Notes under the pieces: generated by a model
What the model was told of the DNA's origin: nothing
Seen by the model: only the letters and a program-made list of their open reading frames with translations
Databases searched by the model: none
Origin: Prauserella cavernicola
GTDB lineage: Bacteria; Actinomycetota; Actinomycetes; Mycobacteriales; Pseudonocardiaceae
DNA length: 64,000 bases
NCBI RefSeq assembly: GCF_016595675.1
Contig: NZ_JAENJH010000002.1
Span: 434,001-498,000 of the forward strand
Reading direction: 5' to 3'
Part shown: piece by piece, positions 25,712-34,133 of the stretch
How the letters are laid out: every line of letters begins with the position of its first letter
How positions within the stretch are numbered: position 1 is the stretch's first letter
Program-made: the position numbers and the translations under genes

Positions 25712-25730
25712 CTAGGTTAGCCTCACCTAA
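25712..25730. promoter_or_regulatory. IdeR/DmdR iron box
   Basis: CTAGGTTAGCCTCACCTAA matches the 19-bp IdeR consensus (TTAGGTTAGSCTAACCTAA) at 17 positions and lies directly upstream of the ribosome binding site of the DUF2470 gene. Iron-loaded IdeR binding here would repress that gene when iron is plentiful. Confidence 0.85.
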
Positions 25731-25744
25731 GTTGGAGGTGAGTG

Positions 25745-26527
25745 GTGACCGAGACACAGTCCCGACGCCCGCAGGCCCCGCGACCTGCCGAGCGAGCCAA
25801 GACGATCGCACTGCGCGGCGGGCCGGCGATCCTCATGCCGGCCGTCGACCGCAGGGCCGGCGACGACGAGCGCGTGGTGCCCGTGCTGCAGCACGTCCAT
25901 TCCAGCGGCAGCGTGAGCGTGCTCCTCCCAGACGACCACCCGATCGTCGCCTCGGCGCGCGAGTCCGAGAGCGGCGAGCTGGCGATGATGATCGAGCTGG
26001 CCGACCAGGCCCCGGTCGACCTGCGCGAGCCCATCCGCGGCCTGCTCTGGATCACCGGCTGGCTCCGCCTGCTCGACGAGCGCGCGGGCAGGGCGCGCGC
26101 GGTCTCCATCGCGAACACCAGACCCGACCCGAGACTGCTCGACGTCGGCCACGGCGCGAGCGTGCTGCGCCTCAACCCGGCCTCGATCGTGCTCGCCGAC
26201 TCCGAGGGCACCCATTCACTCACCGCACCGACGTTCAGCACCGCGAAGGCCGATCCGTTCTGCCAGTACGAACAGCAGTGGCTCCGGCATCTCGAGGACT
26301 CACACGCCGACGTCGTCTGGCAGCTCTCCAGGCACTTGCCGGAGGAGCTGCGCGACGGGCGCATCCGCCCGCTCGGACTCGATCGCTACGGACTGCGCCT
26401 GCGCGTCGAGTCCTGCTACGGCGACCACGACGTCCGGCTCGGCTTCTCGCGCGTCATCGACAGCCCTCCGCAGCTCGCGGTGGAAATGCGCAGGCTCATC
26501 GGCTGCCCGTTCCTGTCCCAGGCTTGA
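25745..26527 (+). CDS. DUF2470 domain protein, iron-regulated
   Basis: A 260-residue soluble protein whose C-terminal part (about 170-255, including DHDVRLGFSRVIDSPPQLAVEMRRLIGCP-type sequence) is a DUF2470 domain. That domain occurs at the C-terminus of heme-oxygenase-like and pyridoxamine-oxidase-like heme utilisation proteins; the N-terminal split-barrel-like half here fits that pattern. Together with the iron box just upstream, a role in heme or iron handling is likely. I chose GTG 25745 (GGAGG seven bases before) over GTG 25742. Confidence 0.82.
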   Translation: MTETQSRRPQAPRPAERAKTIALRGGPAILMPAVDRRAGDDERVVPVLQHVHSSGSVSVLLPDDHPIVASARESESGELAMMIELADQAPVDLREPIRGLLWITGWLRLLDERAGRARAVSIANTRPDPRLLDVGHGASVLRLNPASIVLADSEGTHSLTAPTFSTAKADPFCQYEQQWLRHLEDSHADVVWQLSRHLPEELRDGRIRPLGLDRYGLRLRVESCYGDHDVRLGFSRVIDSPPQLAVEMRRLIGCPFLSQA

Positions 26528-26562
26528 CCTGGTCCTTTCACGGCCTGGGGTAGCGTGCCCGA

Positions 26563-27372
26563 GTGTCGATTGGTCGTGACTGGCTGAACCCGGCCGCGCC
26601 CGCGAGGCCTGCTGTGGTCACCGAACCCGCGCAGCGGCGCGCACTCGTCTTCGAGCTCGTCCTCGTCTTCTCCATCACGCTCGGCCTGTCCGGCATGCGG
26701 AGCCTGCTGTCGCTGGTGGACTCGCTGCTGCGGCCGGAACCGCTCAACGAGCAGCAGGTCGCGATCAACGTTTCGCAGGCCTCCGCCCAGGTCATCGACC
26801 TGCTCAAGCAGCTGCTGAGCGTCGTCCAGCTGGTCGGCTGGGGCGCGCTCGGCCTCTACCTGCTGTGGCGTGGCGGCATCAAGCTCGCGGAGATCGGGCT
26901 CGACGGAACGCGGTGGCGCAGGGACACGCGCTGGGCCATCGGGCTGACCGCGCTGATCGGCATCCCCGGGCTCGCCCTCTACTTCACGGCGTGGCAGCTC
27001 GGGCTCAACCTCGCCGTGCAGCCCTCGACGCTCGACGAGTCGTGGTGGCGGCCGATCACCCTCACCCTCGCGGCGTTCGGCAACGCCTTCGCCGAGGAGG
27101 TGCTCGTCGTCGGGTACCTGCTCACCCGATTGCGCCAGCTGGGGATGCGCGAGAACTCGAGCCTGCTCGTGGCCGCCGTGCTGCGGGGTTCGTACCACCT
27201 CTACCAGGGCATCGGCGGGTTCATCGGCAACCTCGTGATGGGTCTGGTGTTCGGCAGGGTGTGGCAGCGGACCAACCGGCTCTGGCCGTTGGTCGTAGCT
27301 CACACTCTGTTGGACGTGTTTGCGTTCGTGGGATACGCGCTGTTGCGTGATCATGTTTCGTGGCTCCCGTGA
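26563..27372 (+). CDS. CPBP-family intramembrane metalloprotease
   Basis: A 269-residue membrane protein with about seven helices. The three CPBP motifs are present: paired glutamates and Arg in AFAEEVLVVGYLLTRL (near residue 180), the first His in RGSYHLYQG and the second in VVAHTLLD. These enzymes (type II CAAX prenyl endopeptidase-like, Abi superfamily) cleave within membranes; some protect against bacteriocins. The target here is unknown. GTG 26563 starts shortly after the DUF2470 stop. Confidence 0.9.
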   Translation: MSIGRDWLNPAAPARPAVVTEPAQRRALVFELVLVFSITLGLSGMRSLLSLVDSLLRPEPLNEQQVAINVSQASAQVIDLLKQLLSVVQLVGWGALGLYLLWRGGIKLAEIGLDGTRWRRDTRWAIGLTALIGIPGLALYFTAWQLGLNLAVQPSTLDESWWRPITLTLAAFGNAFAEEVLVVGYLLTRLRQLGMRENSSLLVAAVLRGSYHLYQGIGGFIGNLVMGLVFGRVWQRTNRLWPLVVAHTLLDVFAFVGYALLRDHVSWLP

Positions 27373-27479
27373 ACCGGCTTGGTTGCACGGGCGTTCGAAC
27401 AAATGTTCTAATGGTCGGGTCCGGTTCGCAGGGGATGCGGAGAGCCGGCTCGACGCTGCACGACGCATGGAGGGGCACG

Positions 27480-27668
27480 ATGGCCTGCAAGATCACCCAC
27501 CGGATCAACGACCAGCAGATCCGGTTCGCCAACCGGGACGCGGCCGAGCGGTACGCCGAGATCATGGGCGGCGGGGCCCAGAACTGGGACTTCGCCACGG
27601 TGCCCGCGACGCAGACCACGGCCTGGTCCGCCGTGCCGGAGCCGGCCGGCCGCGGTTCGGCTCGGTAA
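27480..27668 (+). CDS. Small conserved soluble protein
   Basis: A 62-residue frame with a GGAGGGG ribosome binding site before ATG 27480. It reads MACKITHRINDQQIRFANRD and continues with a mixed, charged sequence without membrane segments. No family assigned. A longer in-frame start at 27360 would overlap the CPBP gene and has no ribosome binding site. Confidence 0.6.
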   Translation: MACKITHRINDQQIRFANRDAAERYAEIMGGGAQNWDFATVPATQTTAWSAVPEPAGRGSAR

Positions 27669-27720
27669 AAACCCTCGCATGAGCAGGTAGCGGCCCGTCC
27701 GAGTCATTACGCTCGCGTCC

Positions 27721-28959
27721 GTGGAAGACACCATCATCCCGGGCGTGGACAGCGAGGTCGGGCCGCTCCGCTCCGTGCTGCTGCATCGCCCCGGCAACGA
27801 GCTCAAAAGGCTCACGCCCCGCAACAACGACCAGCTGCTCTTCGACTCGATCCCGTGGGTGGACCGCGCCCAGCAGGAACACGACGCGTTCGCCGGAGTA
27901 CTCAAGGACCGGGGCGTCGAGGTACTGCTGCTGTCCGACCTGCTGCGCGAGACCCTGGCCGACCAACGGGCCCACACGGCGGGCGTGCACGCCGCGGTGG
28001 ACGACCGCAGGCTCGGCACGGACCAGGCCGACTCGCTGCGCTCACACCTGTCGAGCGCCACACCCGCGAGCCTGGCCGAGGTGCTGATGTCGGGCGTGAC
28101 GTTCGAGGAACTGCCCGCGTCGGAGGGCGCCTCGCTCGTGCGCAAGATGAACCATCCGCACGACTTCGCCGTCGACCCGCTGCCCAACCTGCTGTTCACC
28201 AGGGACTCGTCGGTGTGGATCGGCGACCGGGTCGCCATCTCCTCGCTGGCGATGCCCGCGCGGCGCAGGGAGACCGCGCTGCTCGACATCATCTACGCCT
28301 ACCACCCGCGGTTCCACGGCACCGTCCGCGCGTACGGCGCGCACTCGGCGCCCGTCGAGGGCGGTGACGTGCTACTGCTGGCCCCCGGCGTGCTGGCAGT
28401 GGGTGTCGGCGAGCGCACCACGGCGGCGGGCGCGGAGTCGCTGGCCCGCTCAGCCTTCGCCGACGGCATCGCCCACACCGTCCTCGCGGTGCCCATCGCG
28501 CAGACCCGCGCCACGATGCACCTCGACACCGTCTGCACGATGATCGGCCCCGACGCCGTCGTGATGTATCCGCTCGCGCGCGACTCGCTCGTGGCGTACA
28601 CGCTGCGCCCTGGCGACGACGGCGCGTTGCGCGTCGACGGGCCCGCCCCGTTCCTCTCCGCAGCCGCCGAGGCGATGAGCATCGACCGCCTCCACGTGAT
28701 CGACACGGGCCTCGACCCGGTCACCGCCGAACGCGAGCAGTGGGACGACGGGAACAACACGCTGGCGATCGCACCCGGCGTCGTCGTGGGCTACGACCGC
28801 AACGTCGAGACCAATGCCAGGCTCGAGGAGGCGGGCATCGAGGTGCTGCGCCTCGCGAGCTCGGAACTGGGCTCGGGCCGGGGCGGACCGCGCTGCATGT
28901 CGTGCCCGATCGCGCGGAGTTCGATTCCGGCGAACCCACCGATGCACGGCCGACAATAA
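27721..28959 (+). CDS. arcA: Arginine deiminase
   Basis: A 412-residue enzyme hydrolysing arginine to citrulline and ammonia. Family motifs are all present: N-terminal [17 protein letters not shown], the substrate-binding [11 protein letters not shown], the catalytic acid/His region [10 protein letters not shown], and the nucleophilic Cys in [11 protein letters not shown] near the C-terminus. The length is normal. No arcB, arcC or arginine/ornithine antiporter gene lies nearby, so this is not a complete deiminase operon. The start is GTG 27721. Confidence 0.95.
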   Translation: MEDTIIPGVDSEVGPLRSVLLHRPGNELKRLTPRNNDQLLFDSIPWVDRAQQEHDAFAGVLKDRGVEVLLLSDLLRETLADQRAHTAGVHAAVDDRRLGTDQADSLRSHLSSATPASLAEVLMSGVTFEELPASEGASLVRKMNHPHDFAVDPLPNLLFTRDSSVWIGDRVAISSLAMPARRRETALLDIIYAYHPRFHGTVRAYGAHSAPVEGGDVLLLAPGVLAVGVGERTTAAGAESLARSAFADGIAHTVLAVPIAQTRATMHLDTVCTMIGPDAVVMYPLARDSLVAYTLRPGDDGALRVDGPAPFLSAAAEAMSIDRLHVIDTGLDPVTAEREQWDDGNNTLAIAPGVVVGYDRNVETNARLEEAGIEVLRLASSELGSGRGGPRCMSCPIARSSIPANPPMHGRQ

Positions 28960-29013
28960 GCAAGCAAGCCTCACCTAAGAAATCAACAAATTTCTTAGGT
29001 GAGGCTAAACGAA
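28960..29013. promoter_or_regulatory. Two inverted IdeR boxes forming a 17-bp perfect hairpin upstream of ferritin
   Basis: The arms 28967-28983 (AGCCTCACCTAAGAAAT) and 28990-29006 are exact inverted copies around a 6-base loop. Each arm contains the AGGTGAGGCT half of an IdeR box; TTAGGTGAGGCTAAACGAA at 28995-29013 is the better one. In Mycobacterium tuberculosis paired IdeR boxes upstream of bfrB mediate iron-dependent activation, so this is probably the control site of the ferritin gene. The hairpin could also end arcA transcription, though no T-run follows. Confidence 0.8.
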
Positions 29014-29108
29014 ATTAGTGAAACCTGCGCTAATAATTGTAGATAATTAGGTCGCAGATCACCAGCCTCGACTAGAAAAATGCGGAGACGGTGACGTATC
29101 TTGAATGC

Positions 29109-29657
29109 ATGCCGACCTCCAAGCAGCACCCCCGCTCGAAGTTCTACGAATTGCTCCAGCAGCAGGTTCGCAACGAGTTCAACGCCTCGCAGCAGTACAT
29201 CGCGCTGGCGGTGTGGTTCGACAACGACGACCTGCCGCAGCTGGCCAAGTACTTCTACGCCCAGGCCGTCGAGGAGCGCAACCACGCGCTGGCGCTCGCC
29301 CAGTACATGATGGACACAGATCACCACGTCGACATCCCCGGCACCGGCGATGTCCGCAACGACTTCGCCAACGCGCGCGAGCTCATCGAGCTGGCGCTGG
29401 AGCAGGAGAAAGAGGTCTCGGCCGACATCAGGGCCCTGGCCAAGGCCGCTCGCGACGAGGACGACTACACGGGTGAGCAGTTCATCCAGTGGTTCCTCAA
29501 GGAGCAGGTCGAGGAGATCTCCAAGATGTCGACCCTGCTCAACGTCTACGACCGCGCGAAGGGCAACCTGTTCGAGGTCGAGAAGTTCCTTCACCGCGAA
29601 AGCACCGACGACGGCGACGACGCGGGCATGCCGCCGGTCGCGGGTGGCGCGCTCTGA
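29109..29657 (+). CDS. bfrB: Non-heme ferritin (BfrB-type)
   Basis: A 182-residue iron-storage protein forming 24-subunit shells. The ferroxidase residues are visible: EFNASQQYIALAVWF (first Glu and Tyr), AVEERNHALAL (Glu and His) and the later EQFIQWFLKEQVEE. Sequence and C-terminal extension closely follow mycobacterial BfrB (KFYELLQQQVRNEF, DLPQLAKYFYAQAVEERNHA). ATG 29109 gives the family length; a GTG at 29091 is an alternative. Paired IdeR boxes lie about 100 bp upstream and a strong terminator follows. Confidence 0.95.
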   Translation: MPTSKQHPRSKFYELLQQQVRNEFNASQQYIALAVWFDNDDLPQLAKYFYAQAVEERNHALALAQYMMDTDHHVDIPGTGDVRNDFANARELIELALEQEKEVSADIRALAKAARDEDDYTGEQFIQWFLKEQVEEISKMSTLLNVYDRAKGNLFEVEKFLHRESTDDGDDAGMPPVAGGAL

Positions 29658-29678
29658 CGCCCGCCGCGGACCGAAACC

Positions 29679-29723
29679 GAGAAAACCCGGGCTCTCCCCC
29701 TGTGGAGTAGCCCGGGTTTTCTC
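29679..29723. terminator. Strong hairpin terminator, probably bidirectional
   Basis: The arms GAGAAAACCCGGGCT (29679-29693) and AGCCCGGGTTTTCTC (29709-29723) pair perfectly around a 15-base loop, with A- and T-tracts inside the stem ends. It lies between the convergent ferritin and the gene at 29735-30577 and can serve both. Confidence 0.85.
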
Positions 29724-29734
29724 GTGTCACCGAA

Positions 29735-30577
29735 TCAGCAGTCGCTGCTCACCGCAACCAATTGCAGGTCGGTGACCGTCTCATCGGTTACCGCGAAGGA
29801 ATAGCGCGCATTCGCCCCCGCCGACGCGGAGTAACCAGATGACTCGGTCGTGAGATCCGGATAGGTGGACCTCAGCTGTTCGAGTGACGATCCCGCGCCG
29901 ATTCCGTCGGCGGTCTTCGCTTCCGCCGCGCGGAATCGCACGATTCCGTTCGCCTCGGAGATCGTGACGTCGCTGACCGCGTCGGTGCCGTCGGAGACCC
30001 GGTAGGTCGAGCACGGCGTACCACTCGACGGCGGCATCATCCTCGTGGTGGAGATCAGGCCCGTCGAGTTCGCGTCGCCGAACGACATACCCAGCGAGAG
30101 CTCGCGGTAACCCTCGGGACCGAGGGTCGGGTCCACGAACTTCGTCCCCATGCTCGGCGGCGACGAACTCGCCGACGACCACGACGACTCGGGCGGTGAG
30201 GCGGGCGCGTCGGGCGGCTCCGCGCTGCCGGAGGGCCCCGGCTCCTCGGCCTCGGACTGCGTCGCGTCCACCGAACTCGACGGCGAGGACAGGGCTTGAG
30301 AGGTGGTTGGGCTGGTCTGCGGCATCGCTGCCGGGGGCACGTTCGCCGGCTCGTCGCCGCCGCGAAGGGTGGACACGGCCAGGGTGCCGCCGACGAGGGC
30401 CAGCACGGCCAATGTGCCGCCACCGGTCGCCATGGCCGCGCGACGCTTCCTGCGCCGCTGCGCACCCGCCACGATGGCCTTGCCCGAGTCGGCACGCGGG
30501 TTCATGTCCAGCCGCTCGTCGCCGAAGAGCCTGCGCAGCTCCGCGCCGAGCCGGTCGTCGCCGTCCCAGTCGTTCAC
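29735..30577 (-). CDS. Membrane-anchored partner of a SigE-family sigma factor
   Basis: A 280-residue protein with a cytoplasmic N-terminus (about 1-45, charged), one transmembrane helix (about 50-70), a long Ser/Pro/Glu-rich spacer and an extracytoplasmic globular domain at the C-terminus with two cysteines (near CSTYRVSDG and the final residue). It lacks a zinc-binding anti-sigma motif. GTG 30577 overlaps the sigma-factor stop (GTGA). The topology and coupling suggest a sensor or regulator of the sigma factor; this is inferred from arrangement. Confidence 0.72.
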   Translation of the reverse strand: MNDWDGDDRLGAELRRLFGDERLDMNPRADSGKAIVAGAQRRRKRRAAMATGGGTLAVLALVGGTLAVSTLRGGDEPANVPPAAMPQTSPTTSQALSSPSSSVDATQSEAEEPGPSGSAEPPDAPASPPESSWSSASSSPPSMGTKFVDPTLGPEGYRELSLGMSFGDANSTGLISTTRMMPPSSGTPCSTYRVSDGTDAVSDVTISEANGIVRFRAAEAKTADGIGAGSSLEQLRSTYPDLTTESSGYSASAGANARYSFAVTDETVTDLQLVAVSSDC

Positions 30578-31083
30578 ACCGCTTCCCTCCCCTCGGTCTC
30601 CTGATCGCCGCGCAGCTTGCCGCGCAGCGAGGCGATGGCCTTGCTGGCCTGGCTCTTCACTGTTCCGGGGCTCACGCCGAGCGATTCGGCGATCTCGGCC
30701 TCGGACAGTCCTTCGTAGTAACGCAGCACGATGACGGCGCGTTGCCTCGGCGGCAGGTCCCGCAGCGCCTGCCACAGCGGCTCGTGCTCGAAGGGGTCGG
30801 TCGGGGTGAAAGCGTTGGGCTCGGGGATGTCCGCGACCAGGTTCTCCCTGCGCAGCCGCCGCCACTTGCTGATGTGGGCGTTGGCCATCGAGCGGCGCAC
30901 GTACGCGAGCGGGTCGCCGGTCTTGTGAAGGACGTGCGACCAGCGGGAGCCGATCTTCTCGAGCACCGTCTGCACGAGGTCGGCGGCGTCGTGCGGGTTA
31001 CCGGTCAGCGCGTGGCCGTAGCGGAGCAACCCGGGCAGGCTGGCCTCGACGAACTCGGCGAAGTCCGTGAGGTCGCCCGGCAC
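30574..31083 (-). CDS. SigE-family ECF RNA polymerase sigma factor
   Basis: A 169-residue extracytoplasmic-function sigma factor. Region 2 includes LLRYGHALTGNPHDAADLVQ and YVRRSMANAHISKWRR; region 4 is LPPRQRAVIVLRYYEGLS EAEIAESLGVSPGTVKSQASKAI, the usual SigE-family wording. I chose GTG 31083, preceded by AGGAGAGG, over a frame start at 31176 whose first 31 residues look non-coding. It is co-transcribed with the membrane protein downstream. Confidence 0.9.
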   Translation of the reverse strand: MPGDLTDFAEFVEASLPGLLRYGHALTGNPHDAADLVQTVLEKIGSRWSHVLHKTGDPLAYVRRSMANAHISKWRRLRRENLVADIPEPNAFTPTDPFEHEPLWQALRDLPPRQRAVIVLRYYEGLSEAEIAESLGVSPGTVKSQASKAIASLRGKLRGDQETEGREAV

Positions 31084-31248
31084 GGCCGTTCCCCTCTCCT
31101 GGCGTGCGGTGGCCGCCCAGCCATCCCCCCTCGGAATGGCAGGCACGAATGCGGTCACCGTAACGCCTCCCCTCACGCCGCCCGAACCTGGCTGACGTGA
31201 TCACGCACGAGGGCGCCGCCGGGTTGCCCTCGCGGCGCACTCGCGACG

Positions 31249-31608
31249 TCAGTCTCGGGGAGTGGCGAGCTCGGGCGGCAGCTCGAACGAGCCGTCCGGC
31301 CCAGGCGGGAAGCGGTGCACGGAGACCACGGCCGACGCGGGCACCGGCCCGTAGACGTGCGGGAACCACGGCGCGCCCGGCGAGGGCGGCACGGCGGGTT
31401 CCCACCGCACGGGCACGTCGAGCCGGTCGGGATCGATGCGCAGCAACAGCATGTCGGTGCGACCGCGGTACAGCGCGGTCGCCGGAAAGTGCACGGTCCC
31501 GAGGTCCGAGCAGTGCACGAACCCGACGTCGGCGAGCGAGTCGGGCCGGAGCTCACCACCGTCGGCGACAGTGGCCCACTCGGCCTCGGGACAGATGTGC
31601 AGGATCAT
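31249..31608 (-). CDS. DUF952 domain protein
   Basis: A 119-residue protein matching DUF952: MILHICPEAEWATVADG at the start, VGFVHCSDLGTVHFPA with a conserved His/Cys, and PHVYGPVPASAVVSV at the end. The function is not established; the fold is related to glutathione S-transferase-like or ADP-ribosyl-related small domains in annotation. The ATG overlaps the upstream DUF5926 gene's stop (ATGA). Confidence 0.88.
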   Translation of the reverse strand: MILHICPEAEWATVADGGELRPDSLADVGFVHCSDLGTVHFPATALYRGRTDMLLLRIDPDRLDVPVRWEPAVPPSPGAPWFPHVYGPVPASAVVSVHRFPPGPDGSFELPPELATPRD

Positions 31609-32483
31609 CAGCGCAGCGTGAGCTGCCGGCCGATGAGGCCGTCGCGCGAGCGCCGCTCGGTCGCGTTCAGCGGCTCGCCGTCGAGCGACTCGAGTGCCTT
31701 CTGCAGTCGCTCGCCGAGCTGCTTCGCGGGCTCGGCCCACTCGCGCGCGTGAGCCTCGGGGTCGAGGTCCCACACCGGGACGAGCAGCCCGTGCGCGCGG
31801 AACGAACCGGCGTAGCGGGTCTCGTCACCGAGCCCGATCTCCCCGGCCGCCGACAGGCGCGCAAGCGCTTGCAGCAGGCGATTCTCGTCGGCGGGCCACA
31901 CCCAGCGCAGGTGCGCCTTCTCTCCTGCCAGCACCCAGTAGGCGCCGGTGTCGAGGCGCTCGGTCGGCATGATCGCGGCGTTGGCCCGCTCCAGCGACAT
32001 CGCGACGTCTCCGCTCGCGTCGCTGTCCTCGGGCAGCCACCACGAGAAGTCCTCATGCAGCGTCACCTCGAGCTCGGCATCCGCCGCCAGCAGATCCTGC
32101 AGCCGCTCGCCCTCGACCGGCTCACTCGTGGTGTCCGGAACCGACAGCACGTCGCCGGGCTTCGCGTCGAGCGCCCAGCGCAGCGAACGGCCCAGGTCGC
32201 GGCTGATGTCCGAGGAGCGGGTCTGCACCTGCATCCCGATGAACACCTCGCCGTCCGAGCGGACGAACGCCGCCGCGGCCATCGGCAGGACGGTACCGAG
32301 GGTGATCTTGCGCTCGGCGTCGTCGGCCAGCGTCAGCCGCGCCGTGCCCGACGGCACGAACTCGCGCATCGCGATCAGTTCGGGCTCGGCCGCGAGGCCC
32401 TCGAACGGCCGCGCGACGAACACATCCCGGACCTTCGGCTTCCGGTCCTTCTTGGGGTCCTTCTTCCGCGCACCCTTGCCCAC
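31608..32483 (-). CDS. DUF5926 family protein
   Basis: A 291-residue soluble protein conserved in actinobacteria. The N-terminus is very basic (MGKGARKKDPKKDRKPKVRD) and could bind nucleic acid; the remainder is a mixed fold with FSWWLPEDSD and WVLAGEKAHLRWVWPADENRLL as recognisable segments. Function unknown. It is first in a two-gene operon with the DUF952 gene and diverges from the P450 remnant. Confidence 0.85.
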   Translation of the reverse strand: MGKGARKKDPKKDRKPKVRDVFVARPFEGLAAEPELIAMREFVPSGTARLTLADDAERKITLGTVLPMAAAAFVRSDGEVFIGMQVQTRSSDISRDLGRSLRWALDAKPGDVLSVPDTTSEPVEGERLQDLLAADAELEVTLHEDFSWWLPEDSDASGDVAMSLERANAAIMPTERLDTGAYWVLAGEKAHLRWVWPADENRLLQALARLSAAGEIGLGDETRYAGSFRAHGLLVPVWDLDPEAHAREWAEPAKQLGERLQKALESLDGEPLNATERRSRDGLIGRQLTLR

Positions 32484-32550
32484 GTTCTCGCCTCCCGCGT
32501 CACGTTTCGCGAAAACGCTACTCGACTCCGTCCGGCGCTAAGGTCGGCGG

Positions 32551-32673
32551 GTGTTCGATCCCCGCGACCCCGGTTTCCTCGCCGACCCCTACCCCGCGTT
32601 CGCCGCCCTCCGCTCCGAGGCGGAGGTGCACCGACACGACGGACTGGGGCTGTCGATCGCGGTCTCGCATGAC
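32551..32673 (+). pseudogene. N-terminal remnant of a cytochrome P450
   Basis: Forty-one codons from GTG 32551 align without gaps with the start of the P450 at 37260: MFDPRDPGFLADPYPAF here against MFVADDPAFIADPYPEF, then a shared HDGLG/HEGLG and IAVSH. After codon 41 similarity ends abruptly and the frame runs on for about 50 unrelated codons. The heme-binding part is absent, so this is a severed 5' end marking the left edge of the insert. Confidence 0.85.
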
Positions 32674-32854
32674 CTCCCACCGGCGAACGACGGGCGGAAG
32701 TTCATTACGGCCGCGGGAATCGCCATCGACAAGCACATCGCGCTCGAGCGGCACGACGCCGCTGCCGAAACCGACGAGGTAGTCCTCCATGGAGGGCTAC
32801 GCCGGAGCGAGCCTGGACCGCACTGACCGAAGTACGCCCCGACTACCTCGCACC

Positions 32855-32885
32855 GATCTCGAACCAGCACTTCTGGTTCGAGATC
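32855..32885. terminator. Perfect 13-bp hairpin
   Basis: GATCTCGAACCAG (32855-32867) pairs exactly with 32873-32885 around the loop CACTT. No T-run follows on either strand, so it may be a terminator or a boundary element. It lies in the 340-bp stretch (32674-33014) between the P450 remnant and the SAV_915-like gene, where I see no other gene. Confidence 0.55.
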
Positions 32886-33014
32886 CGCTAACCAGCACTG
32901 CGGTTCCCGCGACTTACGGCGCGACCGCGCCCGAGCTTCTTGTCGAAAGCGGTAACGGACGGCGACATAGTTATTACAATCGGTACGAGATCGGACTCTG
33001 CGGGTGGGGAGCAA

Positions 33015-33698
33015 GTGGAGGAGAACAGATCGCCCGGTCCTGGTAGAGGGGCTCGGGTTCGCGTGTTGACATCGGCCGAAGTCGGCGACTTCGCGCCTGA
33101 TGGGGTGTTGGCGTTGACGGTCGGCCGGGAGCCGGACAGCGCGATCGAGCTGTGGGAGCTCAGCGCCGGCCAACGCGTGGTCGTGTGCTATTCGACCTTC
33201 ACCGCCCTGGCCGCGTCGTGCGGAACCGGGCAGCCCTTTCGCAGGCTCGATCCGACCGAGCTGGCGGAGGTGTGTGAGGTCTCGCGGGCGCAGGCGTTGC
33301 TCGACGAGGTGTTGCCGGTGCCACCGCGCTATCCCGAGCTCGACACCGCCGAGCAGCCGGATCTGCCGCTGTTGGACGAGGCCACCGACGAGCCGGAGCT
33401 GCTCTACATTCCGTCACGGCCGACCAAGCCGGGCGCCGATGTCGTCGCGATCGAACTACAGCTGCACCGCCGTCGACCGACGTTGCTGGCGTTCACCACC
33501 GCGCAGGCGCTGGAAGCCGGCTGCGGGCCGCACCAGCCCTACGTCGCGGTGCCCGCGGAACTGCTCGAGACAGTCATGGCCGAAAGCAGCGCGGAGCGGG
33601 TGCTGTTCAACCCCGTGCTCGCCGAGGAGTCCCGGCATACCGCGCCGTTACTGGACTGGTCGAGTAAGTCGGTGATGGGGAGGGGCTGGCGTGCCTAG
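33015..33698 (+). CDS. SAV_915-type protein of an ESX-linked cassette
   Basis: About 227 residues in two similar halves: VVVCYSTFTALAASCGTGQPF near residue 60 is echoed by LLAFTTAQALEAGCGPHQPY near 165, each a strand plus helix ending in a Cys-Gly. This repeated domain matches the SAV_915/SseB-like proteins that accompany WXG100 genes in actinomycetes. Function unknown. The start is uncertain (GTG at 33015 or 33063, or a longer one at 32940). It overlaps the next gene by 8 bp. Confidence 0.7.
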   Translation: MEENRSPGPGRGARVRVLTSAEVGDFAPDGVLALTVGREPDSAIELWELSAGQRVVVCYSTFTALAASCGTGQPFRRLDPTELAEVCEVSRAQALLDEVLPVPPRYPELDTAEQPDLPLLDEATDEPELLYIPSRPTKPGADVVAIELQLHRRRPTLLAFTTAQALEAGCGPHQPYVAVPAELLETVMAESSAERVLFNPVLAEESRHTAPLLDWSSKSVMGRGWRA

Positions 33699-34113
33699 TG
33701 GAGACGGCTACACCCACAACAGCGGCGCTCTACGAACGATCGTCGGTCACTGGCGGGACGGCGCCCACGGCTTGGACGAGGTCGCCGCGGCGTCGGCGAA
33801 ACCGCCGGACGCGGGTGCGTCGTCGGGGGTGGTGGGCGACGGGATCGCGGCACTGCTGAACGGGCTACGAGGTGCGGCGACGGCGATGGCGCAGACCGCT
33901 GGCAGGGTGCATGCGGCCAACGGGGCGTATGAGGACATCGAGAACACCAACGAGGGCGCGATCGCAGCCCGGCCCCGGTACGGCACCGGCCCGGCCAAGC
34001 GGCTGCCGTCGGACCCCACGCCGACACCGGGCTCGTTGCCGGAGCAGAAACCGATGCAACGGGACCATCCGCACGAGCCCAGCGATGGTCCCGGCTCGAT
34101 GGACGACAACTAA
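33691..34113 (+). CDS. EspC/WXG100-like type VII secretion substrate
   Basis: A 140-residue protein with two amphipathic helices of the WXG100 hairpin type (about 10-38 and 45-78) followed by AYEDIENTNE, which fits the YxxxD/E secretion motif after the second helix, and a disordered Pro-rich tail. A GGGGAGGGG ribosome binding site precedes GTG 33691. Small EspC-like proteins are co-secreted with larger partners through ESX machinery; here the adjacent WXG effector is the obvious partner. No ESX core genes (eccB-E) are in the window. Confidence 0.75.
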   Translation: MPSGDGYTHNSGALRTIVGHWRDGAHGLDEVAAASAKPPDAGASSGVVGDGIAALLNGLRGAATAMAQTAGRVHAANGAYEDIENTNEGAIAARPRYGTGPAKRLPSDPTPTPGSLPEQKPMQRDHPHEPSDGPGSMDDN

Positions 34114-34133
34114 GGTCGGCGAGGGGAATCGCT

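Noticed and set aside
32674-32826. Extension of the P450 remnant as a real small gene
   Set aside because: Beyond codon 41 the frame has no recognisable domain and continues only by chance to the stop at 32826.
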